Shown: positions 28,288-43,200 of the stretch, one piece after another
Layout of the letters: every line of letters starts with the position of its first letter
How positions within the stretch are numbered: the first letter of the stretch is position 1
Assembly (NCBI RefSeq): GCF_009725985.1
Contig: NZ_RCNR01000026.1
Location: forward strand, 1 to 64,000
Origin: Zobellia amurskyensis
GTDB lineage: Bacteria > Bacteroidota > Bacteroidia > Flavobacteriales > Flavobacteriaceae
Reading direction: 5' to 3'
DNA: 64,000 bases
Notes under the pieces: model-generated
Told to the model about the DNA's origin: nothing
The model's database searches: none
What the model saw: the letters and a program-made list of their open reading frames with translations, nothing else
Program-made: the position numbers and the translations under genes

Positions 28288-31200
28288 AAAAAATTACTCT
28301 TCTAACCGTATTGGTTCTTTTTACAACTTTTATTTTCGGACAAACGCCATGTTCGCCTATAAGTTCATTGAACTGCACAGAAATTGCATCCAGTTTACCT
28401 CTTCACCTTAGTTTTGACGCTACGGATGTGGGAATACTAAATTCAGGTTTTACTATGGTAGACCCGCCTTCATCAAGATTAAGTTCTGATGACTTAGGGG
28501 CAGACCCCAATGTGCCTGGGCTTTTAGTAGGTAATCTTTCTATTGTTGGAGGTAGGTTGAACGTTACGGCTACTAATGGGATAAATTACAGTCAACCTTC
28601 TGGATCCCCGCAAAGTACATTCACTAATTCGCAAATGAATGCGCTTGGGACTGGACTTTCCATAGGAAGTACTAAAGTGGAAATATCCGCAATTTTAGAT
28701 CAACCTAATTTTGCAGGAACGGCTGGCAGTAACTCACAACAAGCAGGTATATGGTTTGGGCTCAATGAAGATAATTTTGTAAAATTAGTAGTTGTTAAAT
28801 CATCCGCTACACAGCAAAAAGTGCAAATGGTTGTTGAACAAACCGATTCAGGAAATTCTTCTAATTTAATTTTAGAAGAGTTCAACACTGCTGTTTTTCC
28901 AACAAATGGGGTGAGCTCTATAAGTTTAAGATTAGAGGTGAATCCATTGGATAACTCAGTAAGAGGGTATTATAGTTTAGATGGGGGTATAGAGGTTCAG
29001 TTGGCGGGAGATTCAGATTTTTTAACAGTTCCCAGTTCATTTATTACTGGAGTTGACCACGATAATGATGGTATTACCCCAGCTTTAACTTATGCGGGAA
29101 TTATGACTTCTACGAGAAGGGCTACGGGAAGTACAATGGTCGTGTCATACGATGAATTTTCGGTAGATGAAGTAGTCTTACCTAATACAGAAACTGATAT
29201 TGTAAGTTTTGCTTTGTTAGAGGAAACGGGTTTGGCTGTTATTGATTCTGGTGATCATACAATAAATACAGAGGTGGGTGGCGCTTCTGATTTAACGAGC
29301 TTAGTCCCACAAATCTCATTTTCGCCAGGAGCAATTATAAATCCCGCTTCCGAAGAAACTACAGATTTCAGTAATGGTCCTATTACTTATACGGTTACCG
29401 CTGAAGATGGAGTTACAACTCAAGATTGGTTAGTAACGGTAGTTAAAGAAGAGTTTCCGTTTGAAGCGCATATCAACTTCCAGGATAACCCTGGTACTAC
29501 CATTCCTCCAGCGGGATATTTGGCCGATTACGGGAAAGCCTTTGGTAATGCTGCCGTGGACTTGAACGGGAATAGTTATAACTATGGTTGGAAACTGGCC
29601 TCTTCAGGTAATCCTTTTGATGCTTCGGATGAAGTTGCGGGCAACTCCACCGGGGTCGGACGTATGCGCCTTGGGAACATATCTAATTATAATGCAGCGT
29701 CACATCAAGAAAAATTAGAAGGGACCTTGGTTCATTTTCAGGGAGATAATATTGCTGGCTGGGGCGATGGTCAACCTCGAAAGAGCGAACTGTTTTGGGA
29801 AATAGAAATTCCCAATGGCGTTTATGAGATAACCATTGGCCTTGGAGATAAGGCTGCAGGAAATACGGATAGCCGGCACAGTGCTACTGTTGAAGGATAC
29901 TCTATTATTTCCGCGTTTGTTCCTGTTGAGCAAGAAGTACGTACTTCCACTATGGTGGTACAGGTATCCGATGGTTTGTTGACAATTGATGGAGTAGGAG
30001 GTTTTAATTCAAAAATCACACACATTGATGTTGTTGAAACTACGGCAAGTCCCGTAAATGGTTTATTGACCTTTACTCCAGCTACTGCGGACCAAACCAT
30101 AGAAGCGAGGGTAAATACAAGTTTTTTAACAGAGTTGGTCGGTTCAGGTGCTGTGAATATTGGTTTGATCATAGATGATAATATAGATGAGACGGGCAGT
30201 AATGATTGGCTTACGATTCCCGTGAAAACAGACTTGGGCGAATATCATTTTGATGTAAATGGGACATCTCTTGTAGAAAATGACACTCGTAGCAATACCA
30301 TTATTGCCACCGCAAAAGGCTTTGTTCCAGCTCAGTTGACTCTAAACCTAAATGTTGAGGCTAGCGAGCCTTCTACATTTGCTTTTTTAGATGATTTTGA
30401 TGCCTATGCTTTGGGTAACTTACATGAGGTGGCACCCACGCAATGGCTCAAGGAGAAGCCTGCCGATGTGGCCATACCGGTTTTAGGGGAAGGTATTACC
30501 CCAAACACCACCCAGTCCCTTGATTTTTCCAATGGGGCCCATACGCACGACTTGATACCTTTAACGGAAGCCCCGATAACCTTGGAGGCCGACCAGCCAT
30601 TTTATTTTAGTACCTATTTTAATGTGGGTAGCGTAAGCAACCGGGTCCGTACGGCTATTCTCATCGCGGATGATGTGCCCGGAGATCAATGGGTAAGGGA
30701 ACAGGTGGCCAGTGATGGCAGTAGTGGCCTTATAGCCCGAATTGGCTTGGGAGGCCCCGGTTCCGATAACGGAAATTTACCGGTAGATTCTGATAAGACC
30801 TTCCAGTTTGTGGTAAAAGGCGAATGGGATGGGGCCGGTACCATTAACTATTCTTGGACCATTGAACCTAAGCTCGATTTGGCCCAGACGGCATGGACCT
30901 CGGCAGGAAGCCATACAGTAGAGGGAACCCCCAAGATCGATCGCTTATTCATCAGTTCGGTGGGTACCAACGATGCTAAAATTGGAGGGATACGCCTCGC
31001 TTCGGATTATTCCGTAGTAGTGACCGAAGAATTTAATACAGCTCCCCTTATAGAAGATCAGGTATTCGCTATCGCGGAAGATGCTCCTGTGGGGACTTCC
31101 ATTGCCACCGTAGTGGCGTCCGATTCAGACCCTTTGACCTACGCGATTACCGCAGGTAACGATGATGAAACCTTTGCCATAGATCCCAACAATGGGGAAC

Positions 31201-34200
31201 TGACTACTTTACTTCCCTTAGATGCCGAAACCGTAGCACAATATGTACTTACGGTCGAGGTTGGTGATGGAACGAATACGGTTTCTGCGCAAATTACTAT
31301 AAATGTTGAAGACGTGGTGGAGGTAGAACCATGTAGCCCTTTAAGTTCCTTGCCTTGTAATCAGTTGGAAGTATCACTACCAGTATCGCTAGACTTTACG
31401 GTACCTAACGGAAGCCTTTCCGATACGGGCTTTCCAATGGTTTTAGCGCCAAGCTCTAGACTCTCTTCAGATGATACAATTGCTGATGTTGATGTTCCGG
31501 GGTATGCACAAAGTCTTTTAATCCAAGATGCTTCTGGATTATCAATAACAAGTACTAAAGGTATTTTTTACAGTCAGTTACCTGCTCAGGGCACACCAAG
31601 TAGTACGGAAACCAATTCACAAATGAACGCATTGGGCATTGGTTTGTCCGTGCCGTCAACTGTATTCAATTTATCCGCTACCCTAGAAAATCCGGATTTT
31701 TCCGTTAGTGCAGGAAATAATTCACAACAGGCGGGAATCTGGTATGGACTGGATGAGGATCACATCGTAAAATTAGTAGTCTCTAAAACAGGGAACACCA
31801 GTAGAAAGATTCAGTTGCATATAGAAAATATGGATCGTACTACTTCTGAAACGGCATACCTAGAATTGAATACAGGTAACATTACTTCAAATACAGGAGA
31901 TATTAATTTGCGTTTAGAGTTAGATCCTGTAAACAATACGGTTTCTGGGTATTATACGCTTGAAGGAGGAGTTGAAGTTTTAGTTTCTCAAGGAGGAACG
32001 GATGCTTTACCTGTTCCTGCAAGTTATTTTTCCGGTATAACATACGATAATGAAAACCCATCTGAAGTATTAAGTTTTGCTGGAATATTTACAACACATA
32101 GAAGGGCTGAAATTAATCAAAGCATTACAGTTTTGTTCAAGGACTTTGAAATAACTCAAGAAGAAGAGCCATTATCGATTCTGTTCAATGTTAATGAGCT
32201 GAATTTTATTGGAGAACAGAATTCAGATATCGCCACGCAGAGTGTTACTGTTTCTGCAAGCTCGGGTAATCCTACTTTTGTGCTTTCAGATGATCCTGAT
32301 TCGGATTCATGGTTAATTTTGCCTACGGAACAGGTATTGGGCGAAATAGAATTTGGAGTTCGTTCGGATATACCGGTAGGTTCTTATGGTACTACAATTT
32401 TTGCTAGCGACCAACCTGATTTGGGCTATGCCAATGCTGAAATGACAATCAATTTGGAAATTACCGAAACGATTAATGATTTTGCGGTAAACATTAATTT
32501 TTCAGATCAGGTTACGACCGCTCCGGTAGGTTATGAAAAAGATGGGGGTGATGCCTATGCAGACAGGGGCAACGGTTTTTCATATGGATGGTTGGACGCT
32601 ACTACGTCCCAGCCCGCCGATTTGACCAAAAATGGCAGAAACAGAGCCGTATCAGGGGTGAGTGAATTGAACAATACCCTGATACATATGCAATATGGGG
32701 ATGTGTCCTCCAATGCTTCCAATGGTTATTTAGCAGATGCCAAATGGGAAATTGAAGTACCGAACGGAGATTATTTGGTAACGGTTTTCGTAGGTGATCC
32801 CGATGTAGATACTCCCGCATCCAATACTCCAGCCCATAGGATAAATGCTGAAGGGGTAACTTTGGTAAACGACTATGTGCCTACAGGTACGGCCGGTGCA
32901 AGTTCCAGATTTACATCGGAAAGCACCATAGTAAGTGTTAGCGATAATAGACTTACCCTTGATCCATTAGGCGGGTCCGGTAAGAATACAAAAATCAATA
33001 GTGTGCAGATCGTGGCCACTTCCGTGGGTGTTCAGACCCCAAAGGTAGTCGGGATAACACCATCTGACGGGGCTACAGGAGTATCGGTGAGCAGTAGTGT
33101 TTCCGCCAATAACCTCTTACTTCCAAACTCCGATACCAATGGTAATGCGGGGGTGGATAATTCGACTATCACCAATACTACGGTACGTTTATTTAAACAG
33201 GGGAGCGCTACCCCTATAGGGGCCAGTGTTAATGGAACCGGTGGTGGCGATGCCATTAATTTGGTGCCGAACCTTCCATTGGAGGCCAATACCGTTTATG
33301 TCTTTGAAATTGATGGAGTGTTGGATTTGGTAGGGGAACCTTTCGAATTCTTTACTTCTTCATTTACTACAGGTGATGGAAATACCGGACCGGTTACCGA
33401 TTTGGACAACGTTTCATTTACCAATGTGGGCGTCGTGGGGTCAAATGGAAAATATTCGACCCTTACCATAGGACCTGATGACAAGTTGTACGGGTTGGAA
33501 ATCTCAGGGGATATTCACAGATGGAATATCGATACGGACGGAACCCTAACCGATGAGGAAGTATTTACGGCATGGACAACCGCTTATGGAGGAAGCCGTA
33601 CTTCCGTGGGGCTTGTTTTTGATCCTGCGGCTACCTCATCTAACTTAATCGCATACGTTTCCCATAATTCAGGAGGGTTAAATAGCGCTCCGGATTGGGA
33701 TGGGAAAGTATCCAGGCTAACTGGGGCCAACCTTGAAAATGAAGAATTGCTGGTGACCGATTTACCTCGGTCAACCAAAGATCACTTGACCAATAGTCTT
33801 ACGTTTAGACCCGGTGAGCCCAATGTAATCTATTTTAACCAAGGGAGTAATAGTGCCGCAGGGAAACCCGATAATTCTTGGGGCAATAGGGAAGAAAGTT
33901 TATTGACGGCCGCAACCCTAAGATTGGATCTTTCCCTTTTACCGGGTACGCTACCATTAAATGTACGGACAACAAGGGATGCCATGGCGATAAATAACGT
34001 GGATGTCAATTCCCCGACTTTGGATGGCTTGTACAATCCGTATTACGTAAATGCACCTTTAAAATTGTTTGCTACAGGTATTCGTAATGCCTACGATTTG
34101 GTATGGCATTCCAATGGGCAATTGTACGTGCCTACCAACGGTACCGCTGGCGGGAGTAACGCACCTGCGTCTATTGATGGCACAAGACGGCCCGATGGTT

Positions 34201-37200
34201 CGTTCTATGATCATAGCAACCCTTTGTACCCTAGTGTTCCTTTTTCGGATGGAAACAATGTACAACGTGATTGGTTGTTCAGAATAGACCCCAATACAAG
34301 CATTGGGTATTACGGACATCCAAATCCGTTCCGAGGTGAGTTTGTTCTAAACCGAGGAGATGCCGATGTTAGTAAAACTGCCTATGATGGTGTGCAACCT
34401 GATGAAAACTATAGGGGTGCTGCCTTTGATTTTGAATTGAACAAATCACCGAATGGTGTTATTGAATATCGAAGCAATGCTGAAAACGGTAACTTAAAAG
34501 GAGCTTTGTTGGTCGTTAGGTATAGTGGGGGGAGTGATATCATCGCCTTGGTCCCAGATGGGTCAGGAGGGGATATATCAACCTTTAAAGAGGGAATACC
34601 TGGATTTTCAGGTTTTCAGGACCCCCTAGACTTGGTAGAGGATACCACTAACGGAAATATATATGTATCGGACTATGGAAGAAGCCAAATTGTATTGCTG
34701 AAACCTAGCAATCAAGCCTCGCCTACGCCACTTATCGTATTGGATACGGAAAAGATAACAGGTGATGCTATTTCGAATTCAGGATCATTCACGAGCGAGA
34801 TTTTGCTGTCCAATTTAGGAAATGCCAGTTTGATGGATGTCCAGGCCCAAATTTTGGGGGCGGACCAAGATCAGTTTTCGATTGTCGGTTTGCCAACTTC
34901 GATAAATGCCCAGAATTCGGCCTCGTTTCAAGTGGTATTTACACCAACGTCGAACGGACCTAAATCGGCAGAATTGACCTTGACGGGCACCAATGCCGAA
35001 CCCGTAGTCGTGTCATTGAACGGTCTGGGTAAAACGGGACTGGGAGGAAATAATGAGCCTTCATTGCAGTGGATATTGGATACCCATTTGGGCGATGGCG
35101 CCGTAAATGTGGGAGATACCGATCCGACGACCAACCTTATCAATTTGCCGAATGGCAGCGGTTATAACGATATTTTAGGTGATGAGGTGGCCGTTCAAAA
35201 GTTTGAAAGGGCTGTTGATGCGCCGGTTACCGTAGAGTTATTGAGTGTGTACGGACCTACCAATACCACTCCGGTAGTGGCATTTGGATGGTATGTTAGT
35301 GGTGATACCAATACTACATCGGAATTGTTTACGGTTTCCAACAGTCCCGCTAGTAACGGACAGACACTTAACGCCCCAATCGTGGGGTCAACCGAATTTG
35401 ATCCAGGCGCGGTGAGTTTTGGTTTCTATAGTCGATGGCCATTTTTTGGTGACCGACATTTGTTTAGCGAAGATGCCCTCAATACATTCGCCGATGCCAT
35501 TCCGCATCATGTACGGGTATATGAGCTTCCTGGGGAAGAGAATGCCTATATTATCGCTACGGAGGAACATATTTCCGGGTTTGACTACCAAGATATTGTC
35601 GTCATTGTTAGAAATATTAAATCCTTTGACGATGCACCTACCTTAGCTTGTTCCCCTATTAGCATTTTTGAATGTGACGAGCTTGAAGTAAACTTGCCCT
35701 TTTCTTTGAATTTTGACGGAACCGAAGGTGGATTGGCCAATACAGGCTTTACCATGGTCGATAACCCTTCTGCAAGGCTTGCGGTAGATGGCCCAGTTTT
35801 CAATCCAAATGTTACAGGGTATGAACCCGGTAGGATAAGCTTGTCCAATGGCAATCTGGTTCTAAATGCCGCGAATGGTATCGCCTATTTGCGTAATGGT
35901 CCAGGTGCTGGAACGAGCACAGATGTAAATTCACAGATCAATACTTTGGGTGTAGCCGTCGATGCCGATAGTTACGGAAGTTTTAGTATAGAAACCTCCT
36001 TGGTAAATCCGTATAACGATGGCTCCAATAATTCGGAGCAGGCCGGAGTGTGGTTCGGTCTTGATGAGGATAACTATGTAAAGTTGGTGGCTTCAAATGG
36101 CAATAGGGTAGAATTACTGTCTGAAGTGGCTGGTCTTTCGGCAACCTCACAATCAATAAAAGCCGATAATATTACAGAGTTACATTCCAGTAACGTAGGT
36201 CTACGGTTATTCGTCGATATTGAAAACAGCCTCCTTGTTGGATATTACTCCTTGAACGGTGGAGCCGAAGTCGAAGTGGGTTCTTTGCCGCTGCCCTTGG
36301 GTTTTGTTGCCGGGAATTCTTCTTATGATGACTTATCTTTCGCGGGTATCTTCAATACAAAACGAAGGGAGGCCACGGCCATTGTAACTCATACTTTTGA
36401 ACATTTTAGGATAGTTTCCGATGATGTAGTGGCCTTTGAGCCGGTTAAAATCAATTTTTCGCTTCCTGAAGATGTACCGCCCTTAGGATACCTGGTAGAT
36501 TCCGGTTTGGCCTATGCCGATCGTGGCAACGGATACAACTATGGTTGGATGGCTACTGATGGAGTAACAGGTTTAGATCTGTCTGATAGAGTTCGCAATA
36601 GAGAGGTCGGTGGCGTTGATATTTTGCAGAATACCCTAGTACATATGCAGTATCAAAATGTAAAACCTGAAGGACAAGAGGGAATTTGGGAAATAGAAAT
36701 ACCCAACGGGAATTACACGGTTGCCGTAGGGGTAGGAGACCCCAATGTTGATGGTCAGGCGGGCACAGAACCTTTTCATACCATAAACGTTGAAGGTGTA
36801 AATGCGGTAAACCAGTATTCACCAACCGGTGCTGAAGGGGCGCCGACACGTTTCTCCTCGGGAGTTACGAACGTAACAGTTACTGATGGTAGGCTTACAA
36901 TAGACGCTTCCGGTGGTTTCAATACAAAGATTAACTCTTTGGAAATTAGCCAAGGTAGTGGTGCGGTTCAACCATTTTTTGCGAATGTTAATCCAGTAGA
37001 TAATGCAAATGATGTGAGAATCGAAGATTTTCAGATCAACGTTGAGGTTATCGTTCCTGACGATTATGAGATAGATAATAACACCCTTGCGGGCAATATC
37101 AATCTATTTGAAGTTACTGCGGGCGGAGATGTCTTGGTACCTTCCAATTCCAATGATACAGGAGGAGGAGACGCCATTACGCTCACTCCAATTCAAGATT

Positions 37201-40200
37201 TAAAGGAATTTACTACTTATCGCTTTGTTCTTACTAGTAACATAGAGGCAAACCGGAGGGGCGATTTAAATGATAGAATACCTTTCCGTGCTTTTGAGTC
37301 TACATTTGAAACGGGTGAACTCGATGATGGAACCACAACTATTCGAGATTTGACAGGAGTTGAATTTACCAAGGTTTCGGGTGTGGCCAATTTAGGCCCT
37401 GGTGTAGATAACCAGCGTTTTTCGAGTTTGGTAATCGGACCTGATGGTAAGTTATATGCCAGTACCATTGGCAACTTTAATTCAGATGGCCGAATTTATA
37501 GATGGGATATGGCCATTGATGGTACTTTGAGCAATTTGGAGATTTTAAGTCCACCCTTACAAGGCTCGCCCCATCCTGAAACTACTGTAGGGGGTAATGA
37601 TGATAGGTTGATTATTGGCCTGGCATTTGACCCTACATCTACAGCGGATAATCTTGTTGCCTACGTAACCCATAGTAAAGCCTCTATTTCGGGCGGACCG
37701 GAGTGGGATGGCAAACTATCGCGTTTGACCGGTCCGGATTTGTCTACGGTAGAAGATCTTGTTATCCATTTGCCTAGGTCGGTAAACGATCATTTAACCA
37801 ATAGCATTGCTTTTGATGCTCAAGGTGATTTATATATTAGTCAGGGCAGTAACTCGGCAGGTGGTAGTCCCGATGGTAATTGGGGCAATAGACCAGAACG
37901 CCTTTTGGCCGCAGCTATCTTAAAGTTGGAGTTGGACAAGTTGCCAAATGATCTACCATTAAGTGTTTATACTACGGATGATATTTCAGTAATTAACACG
38001 GCACCGAATGGTAGTCTGCTAATGAGTGATACGACTTATAATCCATATGCAACTAATTCACCGTTAACGGTCTTTGCTTCGGGTATTCGAAATGCTTATG
38101 ATCTGGTATGGCATTCCAATGGTTGGTTGTATGTGCCCACCAACGGAACCGCCGGTAACAATAACAGCTCGCCTAATTCGCCTTCAACTTCTGATTATCC
38201 GTTGGCAAGGCGTATCGATGGCTTGACCACAATTCCCAATGCCCCTAAATTATTAGGCGGGGAAACACAAAAAGATTGGTTGTTCAAGACCAAAGGAGGG
38301 TCGTATCATGGTCATCCCAATCCTTATAGGGGTGAGTTCATCTTGAATCACGGTGGTATTTCGTACAGTGGATTACCAGGCCAAGTAGAGGCTTCTTATA
38401 CTGATGTGGGCAAATACCCCAATGATTTGGCACCAGATCCAAATTATCGTGAGCCTGCATTTGATTTTGGAAAAAACAAATCGCCCAACGGGGCCATAGA
38501 ATATAAGAGTGATGCTTTTGAAGGAAAATTACAGGGCCTTCTTATGGTAGTCCGTTTTAGCGGACAGGACGACTTATTGGTATTGGACCCCAAATCAAGC
38601 GGGGATATTGCCGAAGCCTATAGTAGTATTCCAGGACTTAGTGGTTTTGATGACCCATTGGATGTGGTGGAAGACCCCACAACAGGGAATATCTATATTT
38701 CGGAATACGACCGCGACAATAACGGAACTGCTCGATTGACCCTGCTTAGGGCGGCTACCCCGGCAAGCATGGGGCCATCCATAGTGGCTACTCCCGATGA
38801 ACTTATTTTTGAAGCGACAACGAACAACGAAGGAAGCAACACTGATACAAAAACGGTAGAAGTAAATAATGACGGTAATGCCGTGCTGCATATTTCGAGT
38901 GCAAGCCTAACAGGTACTTTTGCAAGTCAATTCAGTGCTGTTCAACCCTCCGGATCCGTAACGCTAAACCCAGGGGAAAGTCAAATATATACGTTGACCT
39001 ATACGCCCGGTTTAGACGGAACGGACTTAGGTTATCAAGATGCTGTACTTACTTTAGAAAGTGATGATACGGATACCCCCAGTCTTGAAATAGGATTACA
39101 CGCCTTGAAAAAATCTGGTTTTGAAGGAGGTCAGGAACCTGCCTTGCAAGATGTTGTTGATGCTTTGGGAATCGGTATAACGGTAGGATGGACGTCCTTG
39201 TCCAGCTCCACGGATCCTACTCCTGTAGGTGATGAAGTAGAAGTGGAAAGATGGGTGAAGGTATCCGAGCAACCCGTTAAGGTTACTCCTGTTGGACGAT
39301 ATTCTCCAAGGGAAGAATTACCTTTCGGTTGGTATACCAATGATGGAGCTATTATAACCCATGAGGTAGGGGTGCTAGCAGATGATATAGAAAATGCACA
39401 AACCTTGTTTCCCCCAATTACTTCAGGTACTGATACCTTTGACCCACAAGGCGCGGTATTTGGATTTTATGTTGAATCGCAATCTTTCGGTAGGTTCAAT
39501 TATACCGAAGATGCAATTAACACAGGCGGAGTGGCCCATAGGGTTAGGATATATCCCGTAAATGATAGGGAAGGGAATGCCGTTGAAAATAGCTATCTCA
39601 TAGCTTTTGAAGATGCCTCCAATGGCGATTATCAAGATTATATGTTTATCATCGATAATGTAATTCCTTTCGAAAGTGGCGTTCTGGCCTTGGATTTTGA
39701 TAAAGAGGATATGAGTTTCTTTACTTCGATCAACCAAGAGAACGTGCCGCTACAATCGTTGACATTAAACGGTAACGGAGGGATTACCTCATCAGAAATA
39801 AACTTGCAAAGCACCGAAGAATGGGTCGTTCTTCCCGATACCTTTGAAATGGGTGCGGCATTTGAAGTAGGTGTAGATGTTTCAGGTTTGTCTATTGGGT
39901 CTTATGTGGCTACAGTGAGTGCTATCGCACCAAATTACACCGAAGCTTTTGTGAATATTGCATTAGAAATCACAAACGAACTGGTTTATACCTATCAGTT
40001 CAATTTTCAAGACCCGGATGAATTGGAGGTGTCCCCAGAGGGGTATATTGATGATGTGGGTGCACCTTATGGCGTAAAAAATACCGTTCTCGGAGACCTT
40101 AACTATGGATGGGTAGTGCCAGGTACGCTTACCCCGGCCGATGCCGCCACCAATGCAAGGAATAGAAATACGGGTACGAACGATGATGCCTTGATAAAAA

Positions 40201-43200
40201 CCTTTTCCATTGTAGGCCATAGGTCGACCAATACTTATCCGCTTCGCGATTGGATAGTAGAGGTGCCTAATGGAATATATTCAGTGAATATTGGTGTTGC
40301 CGGTGATCCTGATTTTGCGGATAGCAACCATGTCTTAGATGTAAACGGGGTTGTTGTGGTCGATTATAATCAAGCAAGTATCGTTCCCGAGAATTTTGAT
40401 AGTTTCCAAAATACCAAGCAGGTAGAGGTAACCGATGGTTTGCTGCGATTGTCTTTGGCTCCCGCCGGAGATAACGCCAAAGTGAGCTATATTCGATTGG
40501 CTCCTGTTGATAGCTCCTTGTTGCCGCCAACTATTTTGGCGACATTCAATGGAAATGAAAGAGCTCCCGATGTGTTTAGGGGAGCGGTAAATATAGCTCT
40601 AGAGGCTACCGATGAAAGCGGAAGTGGAGGAATAGCCTTTATAGAATATGTGCTTGACGGGGCACCGGTTGAAAGCTATGCCGACGCGTTCGATATAGCC
40701 GACGAAGGAGACCATACCCTTGTCGTTACGGCCGAGGATAACAATGGTAATAGTTTAGCCAAGACGTATAACTTTACTATAGAAACCCCAACGGGTGCAT
40801 TGTTGGCCATAGAAAATATGACCAAGGTACCAGGTACCGATAGAGGTTTTCCGGCAGATGATTATTATACTTTTTATCGCTTGGGCAGTCCGGGCTCCGC
40901 TCAATTTCATGATATAAATGTTATGCGTTTGAATAATACGGGTGCGGGTGATTTAGTCGTGACCGAGGTCAATATATCCGACGCTAACGACTATACTTTT
41001 GAATTACTCGATTTGAACGGGAACACGGCACAATTGCCTATAACGATTCCGTCAGGAAGCTATGCCGATGTAGACATCACATTTATCGCGACCACGGGAA
41101 GTGGCAACAATGGTATTTTTGTAGAAGATATTGAAATTGTTTCCAATGCGGACAATGCGTTGAATAACAAGGCTGTGCTTCACGGTGGGTATGCGCCACA
41201 ACCAGAGGGAGGGGATGAGATCCATGCACAGGAAGTTTTCGATGCCTTTGGTTTTCAATCTAGTATGTTGAGCATTGTTAACGATGAGGGAAGCATTACC
41301 CCGCCCAATAACCTTGCCTACAGACCAAGTTCCAATTTTCCTATTGAGGTAAATATTGAGGCTGGATATGAAGGTGATTTGATTTTGAGCGATGCCTTTG
41401 TTCAGGCAGATCCAAATCAACCGGTTATCGGTATTCAATTATCGGCCTTGCACGGTACGGGTTCAAACGGAGCTAGATTTGTAGAGGTCGGTGGTACGGA
41501 AACCGTTGGTGGAATCAGTTTTTCCCATACTGGAAGCAACTACCAGACCTTATTGCCTAAGAATAGTTCGGGAGTGATCAATTTTGATACAAGTAATTCG
41601 ATTTCCGAGCCTTTTAGAATTGCGGTTGCCAATTACCTAACGACCGGAGGAAACAATATTTCAGGAAATAGACCTGACCTGTTGGGGGCTAGGGTTTACA
41701 AAGTAATCGACCACAACGGCAATGTTGTTCCTAACGAGTATATCGTATTGCAAGATTTTGTTCAGGGTGGTTGCGGTGCGGGATCGGCAAATTGTGATTG
41801 GAACGATAATACTTTTTATTTCATAAACATCCGTCCTCAGGCCGTACCGACGGCGCAGCCCGACCAAGAGTACTTGGCCAATGTAGGGGAGGCGTTCAGT
41901 ATAGATGTCGCCTCGTATTTTGATAAAGGATATGCGGGTAATATGTTGACCGTAACAGCTACGGTAAACGGGGCAAGCCTTCCGGCTTGGATGACCTATG
42001 ATGCTCAGGCCGCTACGGTTTCGGGTACAGCCCCCATAGATGCTACAGGTAGTTTGCCGGTAGTGTTAAGTGCTGTAGACCTCAATGGTCTTATGGCTAC
42101 CACAACTTTGACGGTCGCTATTAACGAAGCTCCGCTTGCCATGGGTGATGATATAGAAACGACTCAAGATACGGCCATTCTTTTGGAAGGCTTGTTGGCG
42201 AACGATTCGGAACCTAATGGTCAGGTCATTACGATTGTTACCGTAGATACACCTCAAAATGGTGAAGCAGAGCTACAAGTTGGTGGCACTTCTATTTTGT
42301 ATACACCAAACTCTGGCTATGTCGGTTCCGATAGTTTTGAGTACACGATTGAAGATGAGACGGGACTTTCGGCTACGGCAACGGTTTCCATAACCGTTAC
42401 CCCTCAGAATCAAGCTCCGGTAGCCATGCTTCAAAGCAGTGTACAGGAAGGGGAAGCTGCCTTGTATGTTGAGTTTGTGGGGAGTGGGTCGACCGATGAA
42501 AATCCGGCTACGTTACGATACGAGTGGAATTTTGGAGATGGAACGGCAAATAGTACCGATCCCGATACGAGCCACACCTTTACCTCGGTTGGTGTTTACA
42601 CAGTCGTCCTTACCGTTATAGATGATGGGAATTTAATAGGAACGGCATCGACGACGATTACGGTTTCGGCACCACCTAATACAGGGCCGACCGCTGTTGC
42701 CGCAGTCACGCCATTGAACGGGGCCAATTCCCTATCGTTTAATTTTGACGGTAGTGCATCGAACGATCCCGAAGGATCGCTCAGCTATCTCTGGGATTTT
42801 GGGGATGGAAATACGGCTACTACGGCCATTGTAAACCATTCCTATGCCTTAGCAGGTATTTATGATGTCTCCTTGACGGTTACCGATGAAGGTGATTTAA
42901 TAGATGCGGTTACGGTACAGGTAGAGGCCAAAGAGGCTGTAGTGTCCGACTTTGCCTTGAGGATTAACGTAGGTGGCCCAGAGCTTGTTTACCAAGGGGA
43001 AACCTTTGTACAGGATCAAGGCTTCGTTGGCGGTAAGGTATTTGAAAATGCCAATGCATTGGTGCCTGAGTTATACCAGACGGAGCGTAGTGCTACCCCA
43101 CCTGTATTTGACTATAACCTTCCCTTGGAGAATGGCACCTATGAGGTAACCCTGCACTTTGCCGAAATTTATTGGGGAGCCACAGGTGGTGGAGCTGGAG

